Notes under the pieces: generated by a model | Told to the model about the DNA's origin: nothing | What the model saw: only the letters and a program-made list of their open reading frames with translations | The model's database searches: none | In this document: piece after piece, positions 7,813-15,897 of the stretch | Layout of the letters: each line of letters starts with the position of its first letter | Numbering within the stretch: position 1 is the stretch's first letter | Made by a program: the position numbers and the translations under genes | From: an uncultured Nitrosomonas sp. | Lineage (GTDB): Bacteria > Pseudomonadota > Gammaproteobacteria > Burkholderiales > Nitrosomonadaceae | NCBI GenBank assembly: GCA_902826115.1 | Contig: CADEDO010000003.1 | Span: 1 to 64,000 of the forward strand | Direction: 5' to 3' | Length of the DNA: 64,000 nt

Positions 7813-10323
7813 TTATCCAATCTTGCGCAAGGTCAATAAAGGCGGCGTAGATAACGCTGAGCGTGTGCCCAGAAGACCGGCTACTAATACACCAATCATG
7901 CCGGCAACAAAACCGATCAACCAGATCCAGGCGTTAAAGGTGTAATCGAGGTGCAAGACATGATGTCCAATGACATAACCCAGCACGCTCGCTCCTGCCG
8001 CGGCAAACAATCCCGACAGTCCGCCCAGAATTGCAAATTCCGCTGCCCAGGCGCGCGACAATTGCTCTCGCTTAGCGCCCAGCGCTCTGAAGATGGCAGC
8101 TTCATGAATACGCTCGTCCTGCGTAGCTGCAATGGCGGCATACAACACGGCAAAACCAGCCAGTAGAGTAAACAGAAAAACAAATTCAATGGCCCGGGAA
8201 ACCTGTTGGATCATTTGTTGCACTTGGTTGATGACTACCGCCACATCGACCACCAGAATATTGGGAAATTCCCTGACCAGCGCATGAATCATAGCGCTTC
8301 CCGAAGGCGGCACATAAAAACTGGTGATGTAGCTGACCGGATAATTCTCCAGTAATCCAGGGGGCGCCACTACAAAGAAATTGACTCGGAAATTATCCCA
8401 ATTGACTTCCCTCAAATTACTGATCTTGGCCGAAAAATGACTTCCACCAATATCATAGGTCAGTTCGTCTCCGAGTTTAAGGCCCAAGGTTTTGGCAATG
8501 CCTTTCTCGAACGATATTACCGATTCGGTTGTTCTTTCATCCCACCAATTGCCTTGCACAACCTGATTATCCAGTGCCAATTGATCGGCCCATGACAAAT
8601 TAAATTCGCGCCGGATATGCCTTGCCGCATGCGGATCATCCGCATAATCTTCCGCAGATACAGGCTTGCCATTAATTTTAATCAAGCGCCCTCTGACCAT
8701 GGGAAACAACGGTGGTTGCTCCATTGCATGTTGCTGGAAAAATTCTTCCAGCGCATCAAGCTGATCTGATTGGATATTGACCAGAAAATGATTGGGTGCA
8801 TCGGGCGGCAAGCTGGCATGCCAATCCTCGATCAAATCATCCTGAATCAAGGTCAACACCAATAATGCCATCAAGCCCAAACCTAATGACACGGCTTGCA
8901 AGACACTGGAAACAGCACGACGGTGAATACTAGCCAGGCCATAACGCCACGCTCCACCGGCTTGATGACGCAAACCAGCTAACCCTTTAATCAGCAGCCA
9001 GCCCAGACAACCAAAAATAGCAATTGCGGATATAAAGCCAGCCACGATATAAAGACCCAGTTTCAGATCTTCCGCTTTCCAGATGAATAACAGCGACAGC
9101 GCTGTCAATCCCAACAAATAACCTGTCAGGCTGTGCGCATTGGATAAACCGATATCTCTGCGCAATACGCGCAAAGCTGGAACGCTGCGTAAATTCAAGA
9201 TCGGCGGCAAAGCAAAACCTAATAATAAAACCAATCCAACCAGCATCCCTTGAATCGCTGGCAGCCAACTGGGCCAAGGCAAAGCGGTCTCAACCAATCC
9301 GGTCAGCCAATGCGCCAGAATTTCCTGCGATGCAAAGCCAATCAGACATCCGGTACAGCTGGCGATAAGCCCTAACGCTATAAAATAATACAGATACAGA
9401 TAAAATAGCTGCTGCTGACTGGCGCCCAAACTGCGCATCACCGCACAGCCATCCAGATGACGCTGCGTAAAACGTCGCACTGCCAAGGCAATCGCCGCTG
9501 CTGCCAGAACCACGCTGGCCAGGGCAGCCAGACTCAGAAATTTTTCGGCTCGTTCCAAAGCGGCTCTGATTTCAGGACGCGCGTCTCGGATCCCTTCGAT
9601 TCTCTCCGCTTTGGACAGTTGAGGCTCGGCCCAATCGCGAAATTGTTGCACTTGGTTGACATCACCAGCGATCATCAGATTGTAGGAAATGCGGCTGCCT
9701 TGCTGTATTAACCCCGTTTCAGGCAGATCAATCGCGTTAATCATGACGCGTGGACCCATATTAATGAATCCTACGGAATGATCAGGTTCACGCATGATGA
9801 GCTCTGTTACGGTCAATTGCATGGCCCCCACATCCACTTGGTCTCCAGGTTTCAGATCAAGCCGCGTCAAGAGCTTTTCATCCACCCAAATGGTGCCTGG
9901 TTGTGGAATCCTACTCAGTGCTTGCGTTTCCGATTGCAATTCGTGCGCTTGGGAAGGTTTTCCAGCAAGATCCACGCGCCCTCGTAGTGGATAGCCTTCA
10001 GTCACGGCCTTAATCTCAGCAAGCAGATTATCCTCACCACTGGAAATCATACTGGGAAACTTGGTTACGGTTGAAACAGACAATCCCAGCCGCGCAGCTT
10101 CATGCGCATACTGCTCTGGCACTGGATGGCTGGAAATAACCAGCAAGTCTGCACCCAACAGTTGATTACTTTCGCGCGACAGCGCCATTTCCACCCGGTC
10201 AGCAAAAAAACCTACCGTGGTCATCCCGCTGATTGCAATCACTAGCGCCAATGCCAAAACATTTAACTCGCCTGCGCGCCAATCCCGGCGAAGCATGCGG
10301 AAAGAAAGCTTAAAATGATTCAT
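7813..10323 (-). CDS. FtsX-like ABC transporter permease (YbbP type)
   Basis: This large permease (836 residues from the ATG at 10323) has an N-terminal membrane anchor, a long periplasmic MacB-type domain, four central membrane segments, another periplasmic domain and a C-terminal FtsX domain. The family start MNHFKLSFRMLRRDWRAGEL favours 10323 over an in-frame TTG 78 bp upstream. It pairs with the ATPase gene at 10411-11097, as ybbP pairs with ybbA in E. coli, opposite tesA. These exporters are thought to move hydrophobic or lipoprotein-like cargo, but the substrate is unknown. Confidence 0.9.
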   Translation of the reverse strand: MNHFKLSFRMLRRDWRAGELNVLALALVIAISGMTTVGFFADRVEMALSRESNQLLGADLLVISSHPVPEQYAHEAARLGLSVSTVTKFPSMISSGEDNLLAEIKAVTEGYPLRGRVDLAGKPSQAHELQSETQALSRIPQPGTIWVDEKLLTRLDLKPGDQVDVGAMQLTVTELIMREPDHSVGFINMGPRVMINAIDLPETGLIQQGSRISYNLMIAGDVNQVQQFRDWAEPQLSKAERIEGIRDARPEIRAALERAEKFLSLAALASVVLAAAAIALAVRRFTQRHLDGCAVMRSLGASQQQLFYLYLYYFIALGLIASCTGCLIGFASQEILAHWLTGLVETALPWPSWLPAIQGMLVGLVLLLGFALPPILNLRSVPALRVLRRDIGLSNAHSLTGYLLGLTALSLLFIWKAEDLKLGLYIVAGFISAIAIFGCLGWLLIKGLAGLRHQAGGAWRYGLASIHRRAVSSVLQAVSLGLGLMALLVLTLIQDDLIEDWHASLPPDAPNHFLVNIQSDQLDALEEFFQQHAMEQPPLFPMVRGRLIKINGKPVSAEDYADDPHAARHIRREFNLSWADQLALDNQVVQGNWWDERTTESVISFEKGIAKTLGLKLGDELTYDIGGSHFSAKISNLREVNWDNFRVNFFVVAPPGLLENYPVSYITSFYVPPSGSAMIHALVREFPNILVVDVAVVINQVQQMIQQVSRAIEFVFLFTLLAGFAVLYAAIAATQDERIHEAAIFRALGAKREQLSRAWAAEFAILGGLSGLFAAAGASVLGYVIGHHVLHLDYTFNAWIWLIGFVAGMIGVLVAGLLGTRSALSTPPLLTLRKIG

Positions 10324-10410
10324 GGAAACAAACGATACCCTGCTGAAAATATTAGAAGCAAACCAAGACTGCTGTATTCTGGTACTCAATTTGGAGTCCA
10401 AGGTTAGGGG

Positions 10411-11097
10411 TTATTGAACAAGTTTGCCATCCGCCAAGCGGATTTGACGTGAACAACGTTGCGACAGCGCTTCATCGTGAGTGACTAAAACCAATGTTGT
10501 ACCATGTTCACGATTGAGTTCGAACATGAGTTCGATAATTTGCACACCGGTTGCAGAATCAAGATTCCCAGTTGGTTCATCAGCCAGCAATAATTTAGGA
10601 TTGGTTGCAAAAGCACGTGCAATGGCCACGCGCTGTTGTTCGCCACCGGATAATTGTTTGGGATAATGATGCAAGCGCATCGCCAGCCCGACCCGATCCA
10701 ACAGCCTACATGCAGTAGCTTCCGCATTACTAACAGCCGTGAGTTCGAGTGGCAGCATCACGTTTTCTAATGCCGTTAGTGCTGGCAGTAATTGAAATGA
10801 CTGGAACACAAACCCCAGAACCTTACCGCGCAAAGCAGCCCGACTGTCTTCATCCAAGGTAAAAATATCAATATTATCGAGATGAACTTTACCCGAAGTC
10901 GGCAGATCCAATCCTGCAAGCAAACCTAATAACGTTGATTTACCCGAGCCTGATGCCCCTATGATCGCGACCGCTTCACCGGCATTTACTTGCAAATCAA
11001 TATGCTGCAATATAGTCAGTTGCTTATCACCCGTATTGACTTGCTTGGTCAGTGCACTAGTCCAGAGCATGGGTTGTTTAACTAGATTATCTAACAT
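10411..11097 (-). CDS. ybbA: ABC transporter ATP-binding protein (YbbA/LolD type)
   Basis: This 228-residue ATPase has Walker [10 protein letters not shown], the signature [14 protein letters not shown], Walker [10 protein letters not shown] and the switch histidine in [10 protein letters not shown]. It energises the large permease encoded just downstream on the same strand. Its ATG at 11097 and the tesA ATG at 11096 share the tetranucleotide CATG, so the two divergent start codons overlap. A second in-frame ATG at 11070 would leave more room. The order esterase / ATPase / permease matches E. coli tesA-ybbA-ybbP. Confidence 0.93.
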   Translation of the reverse strand: MLDNLVKQPMLWTSALTKQVNTGDKQLTILQHIDLQVNAGEAVAIIGASGSGKSTLLGLLAGLDLPTSGKVHLDNIDIFTLDEDSRAALRGKVLGFVFQSFQLLPALTALENVMLPLELTAVSNAEATACRLLDRVGLAMRLHHYPKQLSGGEQQRVAIARAFATNPKLLLADEPTGNLDSATGVQIIELMFELNREHGTTLVLVTHDEALSQRCSRQIRLADGKLVQ

Positions 11098-11758
11098 GAA
11101 AAATTCCCTAATTATTCTAACTTTCTTTTTTATTTTTACTGCAACGGCCTCTGCGGCATCGCCAAAAACAGTGATGGTTTTTGGCGATAGCTTATCTGCA
11201 AACTATGGCATACCCACGGAAGCTGGTTGGGTTGCGTTACTCACACAACGATTACAATCCAAATTTGCTAATTATCAAATTATCAATGCAAGTATCAGTG
11301 GTGAAACAACGCTTGGGGGGCGCAATCGAATTGAACAAGCGCTTGAAAACCATCATCCTGAGATCGTTATTCTTGAGCTTGGCGCAAATGATGGCTTGCG
11401 CGGTGCTTCTATAAAATCTATTTACGAGAATTTGGAGGCTATCATTAAAAAATGTCAACAAAATAATGTGTTAGTTTTACTTGCTGGCATGCAATTGCCT
11501 CCCAACTATGGCATCACTTATACACAAAAGTTCCAAGCTATTTTTCCACGTTTAGCCGAAAATTATCAAATCAAATTGATACCGTTTTTACTGGCTGGTT
11601 TTGGTGAGAAACACGATTTCTTTCAGGCTGACGGGATTCATCCCAGCGAAGTTGCACAAGAAAAAATCGCAGACAATGTATGGGAAGTTCTACAAACCAT
11701 GGTTAAAAAAGAACAAGTTGGCCATTCATCTCAAATGCTTAATCGCGCGGCATTATAG
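11096..11758 (+). CDS. tesA: Periplasmic SGNH esterase / thioesterase I (TesA)
   Basis: The 220-residue precursor begins with a clear signal peptide, [20 protein letters not shown], cleaved near residue 20. The SGNH blocks follow: GDSLS with nucleophile S32, the oxyanion glycine in ISGETT, ELGANDGLRG, and the catalytic Asp/His in DGIHPS. This is the arylesterase / lysophospholipase L1 / thioesterase I family, acting on acyl esters in the periplasm. The start at 11096 is chosen because it yields the signal peptide. It overlaps the divergent ybbA start codon. Confidence 0.93.
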   Translation: MKNSLIILTFFFIFTATASAASPKTVMVFGDSLSANYGIPTEAGWVALLTQRLQSKFANYQIINASISGETTLGGRNRIEQALENHHPEIVILELGANDGLRGASIKSIYENLEAIIKKCQQNNVLVLLAGMQLPPNYGITYTQKFQAIFPRLAENYQIKLIPFLLAGFGEKHDFFQADGIHPSEVAQEKIADNVWEVLQTMVKKEQVGHSSQMLNRAAL

Positions 11759-11790
11759 CACTTCGAGTCATTAAATGAATGATCGACAAA

Positions 11791-12765
11791 TTATCCATCC
11801 GATGATTTATCCAATGCATCCATAAATTTCTGCAGATCTATAGCGAGAGGTGACTGCAACGTCATTCGCTGTCCGGAAACAGGATGTGTAATCTGCATGG
11901 TATGCGCATGCAAAAACATCCGCGCCAGATGGGTTGCACTATTCACTCTTGCCAATTGTTTATTCATTTCGAAGTGGCCATATTTATCATCTCCAATGAT
12001 GGGATACCCCAGATGAGCCAGATGGACACGGATTTGATGGGTGCGACCGGTTTTTAACTCCGCATCTAGCAAACTGAAATTTTTCCAGGATCTTTGTAGT
12101 TTAAAGATAGTATGGGCCAATATTGATTTGTTATCTTTGTGCTCCCCTGTTGATATCGCAACACGACGCTCTCCCGATGCAGTGACGTACTTATTTAATG
12201 CCAGCTTGACATGCTGCTTGGCATTCCGCCATTCACCTTTCACCATCACTAAATAATGCTTTTCCGTTAGGCCTTCACGAATTTGTCGGTGTAATTCAAC
12301 CAGTGCATTACGTTTCTTCGCCAGCAACAATACTCCCGATGTTTCTCTGTCAAGGCGATGCACTAGCTCAAGGAATTTCCATGACGGATTTTGTGCCCGC
12401 AATTGTTCAATGACACCAAAACTGATGCCGCTTCCTCCATGGACTGCCATACCGCCTGGCTTATCAATGACAAGCAGCGCCTCATCTTCAAACAATTTAT
12501 TGAAACTAAAGAAGCTTGCTGGAGCAATCGGACTTTGATGGGAAGAATTTCTCTCAGTTATTTTAATCGGCGGGATACGGACGATATCGCCTAACTGCAA
12601 ACGATAGCTAGCATTAATGCGTTTCCCATTCACCCGTACCTGACCACTTCTCAATAACTGATAAATATGGCTTTTGGGTACATTTCTAAAACGCCTAAAT
12701 AAAAAATTATCAATTCGTTGATCATTTTCTTCTTCTTCGATGCGTTGTTTCTCTACTGATATAAT
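11791..12765 (-). CDS. rluC: 23S rRNA pseudouridine synthase RluC, probable ATT (or ATA) start
   Basis: RluC modifies 23S rRNA uridines 955, 2504 and 2580 (E. coli numbering). The catalytic motif HRLDRETSGVLLLAK with its aspartate is present, as are VHGGSGISFG and GRTHQIRVHLAHLG. The first in-frame TTG (12654) would cut away half of the S4 RNA-binding domain. Upstream codons in the same frame clearly encode its start (RIDNFLFRRF, VPKSHIYQLL). That frame is open back to a TGA at 12778-12780 and contains no ATG, GTG or TTG. An ATT at 12763-12765 lies 7 nt after AAAGGA (12773-12778), with ATA as the next codon. A 324-residue product from the ATT fits the family length of about 320. Confidence 0.8.
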   Translation of the reverse strand: MISVEKQRIEEEENDQRIDNFLFRRFRNVPKSHIYQLLRSGQVRVNGKRINASYRLQLGDIVRIPPIKITERNSSHQSPIAPASFFSFNKLFEDEALLVIDKPGGMAVHGGSGISFGVIEQLRAQNPSWKFLELVHRLDRETSGVLLLAKKRNALVELHRQIREGLTEKHYLVMVKGEWRNAKQHVKLALNKYVTASGERRVAISTGEHKDNKSILAHTIFKLQRSWKNFSLLDAELKTGRTHQIRVHLAHLGYPIIGDDKYGHFEMNKQLARVNSATHLARMFLHAHTMQITHPVSGQRMTLQSPLAIDLQKFMDALDKSSDG

Positions 12766-12780
12766 AGGACAGTCCTTTCA

Positions 12781-13273
12781 TGCACATTAATATTACTGAG
12801 TGTGCCTTTATTCGTCGAAACGGGGTGCAAATTTCCACAAATTAAATAGCGCTATAACACTTTTGTTGAAAACGTTACTGTAAAATTTTATCTATTGTAA
12901 TAAATATGGCACATCCTAGTTATAATATTCATATATTATTAATAAATAGACTTAAAAAATTCACCAATAAAAATTGACTTAACACAAAGTTCTATTTGGA
13001 ACTTTATGTAAAATCTGTTACCTTAAATGAGCTTTTTAAAAAAAGTAGCGGGATAAAATTGAAACATTTTATTCATTAGCCCGATATGACAAGAAAGCCG
13101 TCTAAAAAGAATAAATCAATATACTCAATAAAAAGAAATATATAATTGATAAATAAACACTATAATAAAATATTCATAACAAAACCTCGTCATTACAACT
13201 ACGTTTACCAGAAAAAGCTATCCGACCAAAGTATGGATAGTGTACCCATAAATAGAACACGTAAGGTTTGTAA
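12781..13273 (+). promoter_or_regulatory. AT-rich leader/promoter region of rne
   Basis: About 490 bp without a gene lie between divergent rluC and rne. The sequence is very AT-rich and contains a 7-bp stem (AAAGTTC at 12986-12992, GAACTTT at 12999-13005). In E. coli the long rne 5' leader mediates autoregulation by RNase E. The length and position here fit that arrangement, but I cannot show homology. AAGG 8 nt before the ATG at 13274 is the rne ribosome binding site. The rluC promoter must also lie in this interval. Confidence 0.45.
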
Positions 13274-15838
13274 ATGAAACGAATGTTATTTAATGCGACA
13301 CAACCGGAAGAGTTGCGAGTCGCGATTGTTAATGGTCAGACATTGATTGATCTTGACATAGAATCTGTCAGCAAGGAACAACGTAAAAGTAATATCTACA
13401 AAGCCATTATCACTCGAATAGAGCCTAGTCTGGAAGCAGCATTTGTCGACTATGGCTGTGAACGCCATGGTTTCTTGCCATTCAAAGAAATATCATCATC
13501 CTGTTTTGGTGAAAACTCCAATCCTGCCAACAACCGCATTCAAGATCTTTTACATGAAGGTCAAGAATTAATTGTTCAAGTTGATAAGGATGAACGTGGC
13601 ACAAAAGGTGCTGCATTAACGACTTACATTTCCCTAGCTGGCCGGTATTTAGTATTAATACCCAACAATCCCAACAGTGGTGGTGTATCTCGCCGAATAA
13701 CCGGTGAAGAGCGTAATGATTTACGTGAAGTGATTGCAAAGCTTGAAATACCAACCGGCATGAGCATTATTGCCAGAACAGCCGGCATTGGCCGCAGTGC
13801 GGAAGAGCTGCAATGGGATTTGAATTATTTGACACAACTTTGGTATGCCATTGAAGAAGCAGCCAATAATCAGGATGGTGTTTTTTTAATTTACCAAGAA
13901 AGTAGCTTGGTTATTCGCGCTATTCGCGATTACTTCAATCAAGAAATCGGCGAAATTTTGATTGACAGCCGTGATATCTATGAACAAGCGAGTCAGTTTA
14001 TGGCGCATGTCATGCCCGCAAACGTTGATCGCCTCAAATTTTATCATGATGACGTCCCTCTGTTCTCACGCTTCCAAATTGAACATCAGATTGAAACCGC
14101 CTATTCAAGGCAAGTTTCACTTCCATCAGGTGGCTCAATCGTTATTGATCATACCGAAGCCTTGGTTTCCGTTGATGTCAACTCAGCACGCGCCATTCGC
14201 GGATTAGATATCGAACATACCGCACTCAATACCAATCTTGAAGCAGCCGATGAAATCGCACGTCAACTGAGATTGCGTGACTTAGGTGGATTGATCGTCA
14301 TTGATTTCATAGATATGGACGTACAACGCAATCAAAGAGAAGTTGAGGCTAGATTGCACGAAGCGCTTAGACAAGATCGCGCACGAATTCAGGTTGGAAA
14401 AATTTCGCGGTTTGGCCTGCTGGAACTATCACGCCAACGCTTGCGGCCTTCTTTGAGTGAAGGTAACTATATCTCATGTACACGCTGCCATGGCACAGGT
14501 TTCATTCGAGGAACAGATTCTTCGGCACTGCATGTGCTAAGAATCATCCAGGAAGAAGCCATGAAAGAAAACACCAGCGCATTGCATGTGCAACTTCCGG
14601 TTGATGTGGCTACTTACTTGCTCAATGAAAAGCGCGCAGAAATCTATGATATCGAAGTAAGGCAGAGAATTAATATCATTCTGATACCTAATATCCACAT
14701 AGAAACACCCAATTACAGCATCACACGGTTGCGTCATGAAGACATCAAAGCAAATGAAAGTGTTGCCAGCTATAAAATGGTCGAAAGAAGCACAGAAGAA
14801 AGCAGTCCAATCGCTTTCGAGCAGAAAAACAAACCTGCTCGTCCTCAAGCTGCTGTTCAAGGTATAACGGCGGCAAAACCTGCACCTATTCGTGAAGACA
14901 AATCACGAGACTCATCGCTACTGGATAAATTCTTCAGTTGGTTTAAGCCTGCAAACACAGAAGAAACAAAACCCGATGCAGGCACGAAACAATTGACGGA
15001 TAAAAGCAAGGCAACGCAGGATCGCGGAAAATTGCGCAGCCGTCGCGGACGCAACAACAGGAATGAGCGCAATAAAGATAATCTTGCTGCTAATAAGGGA
15101 GCAGCACAAAACGGTACCGTTGATATCAGCATGAGTACTAATGCACTCAGCATTGACACAGAACAATCTCCCCAGCATGCTGCAACGGCAGAGCGTAAAC
15201 CCAGTAAAAACAAATCCATCCAGAAAGTAGACTCGAATCTAACTGAGAAAACGCAAACCGAAGACTTATCGCTAGCTGAAAAAGAAGATGCTGAGGGCGC
15301 TTCGCCCAAGTCAGATAATCGCAGACGCCTGCGGCGTCATCGCGGCAATAAAAATCGTGATCAATCCACTCGCGATAAAGGCGTTGCTGAAAATCAGGAG
15401 ATGACTGCTGAAGAATCGCTCAGCAGCATCGCTCAACGTGATGATTATTCAGTCAGTATTGAAGAATCACCGATTGGCGCAACAAAAATAGAAGAGCATG
15501 CCGAACCCATTGTGGCCGATGAAAATCCAGCAACCGTTACACCTAGACGGCATTCGGCCAGAAAAGTAGTCGCAAATACCACCGAAGATAATCCTCCGCT
15601 GACTGCTCATAGCGATCAACCGGCCACTGTCGTCGCTGCGCCTCCAGCTGCCGAAACCACTCCAATTAAGGAACTACCTGATTTCAAGAAAAGTGGTCTC
15701 GTAATGATAGAAACTCCGCCTGAGAAAGTTGACATGGTTATGGAAGACATCATCGTTCCTAAGCGACCCAGAAGAAGAACCAAAGAAATTGTCGCGACTG
15801 AAACCGAACCCTTAATGCAAGTTGAAACTCGCGAATAA
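13274..15838 (+). CDS. rne: Ribonuclease E
   Basis: This 854-residue endoribonuclease processes rRNA and tRNA and starts mRNA decay. The N-terminal half is catalytic: S1 domain near residues 35-125, the metal-binding aspartates near 300 in SVDVNSARA and near 345 in VIDFIDMD, and the Zn-link CTRCHG near 402. The C-terminal part (from about 500) is a low-complexity scaffold with arginine-rich RNA-binding patches (RRGRNNRNERN, RRRLRRHRGNKNR). No further enzyme domain is present. Its divergence from rluC is conserved across proteobacteria. Confidence 0.97.
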   Translation: MKRMLFNATQPEELRVAIVNGQTLIDLDIESVSKEQRKSNIYKAIITRIEPSLEAAFVDYGCERHGFLPFKEISSSCFGENSNPANNRIQDLLHEGQELIVQVDKDERGTKGAALTTYISLAGRYLVLIPNNPNSGGVSRRITGEERNDLREVIAKLEIPTGMSIIARTAGIGRSAEELQWDLNYLTQLWYAIEEAANNQDGVFLIYQESSLVIRAIRDYFNQEIGEILIDSRDIYEQASQFMAHVMPANVDRLKFYHDDVPLFSRFQIEHQIETAYSRQVSLPSGGSIVIDHTEALVSVDVNSARAIRGLDIEHTALNTNLEAADEIARQLRLRDLGGLIVIDFIDMDVQRNQREVEARLHEALRQDRARIQVGKISRFGLLELSRQRLRPSLSEGNYISCTRCHGTGFIRGTDSSALHVLRIIQEEAMKENTSALHVQLPVDVATYLLNEKRAEIYDIEVRQRINIILIPNIHIETPNYSITRLRHEDIKANESVASYKMVERSTEESSPIAFEQKNKPARPQAAVQGITAAKPAPIREDKSRDSSLLDKFFSWFKPANTEETKPDAGTKQLTDKSKATQDRGKLRSRRGRNNRNERNKDNLAANKGAAQNGTVDISMSTNALSIDTEQSPQHAATAERKPSKNKSIQKVDSNLTEKTQTEDLSLAEKEDAEGASPKSDNRRRLRRHRGNKNRDQSTRDKGVAENQEMTAEESLSSIAQRDDYSVSIEESPIGATKIEEHAEPIVADENPATVTPRRHSARKVVANTTEDNPPLTAHSDQPATVVAAPPAAETTPIKELPDFKKSGLVMIETPPEKVDMVMEDIIVPKRPRRRTKEIVATETEPLMQVETRE

Positions 15839-15874
15839 TCAGCCATTCACAAACTATTCGCTTTTCGCAAATAA

Positions 15875-15897
15875 AGCAGGCACATCAATGTGCCTGC
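15875..15897 (-). terminator. polA terminator hairpin overlapping the polA stop codon
   Basis: A perfect 9-bp inverted repeat (GCAGGCACA 15876-15884, TGTGCCTGC 15889-15897) with a 4-nt loop is followed on the reverse strand by TTTATTT. The loop and 3' arm include the last codons and the TGA (15885-15887) of polA. It may also slow read-through of rne from the other side. Confidence 0.7.
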
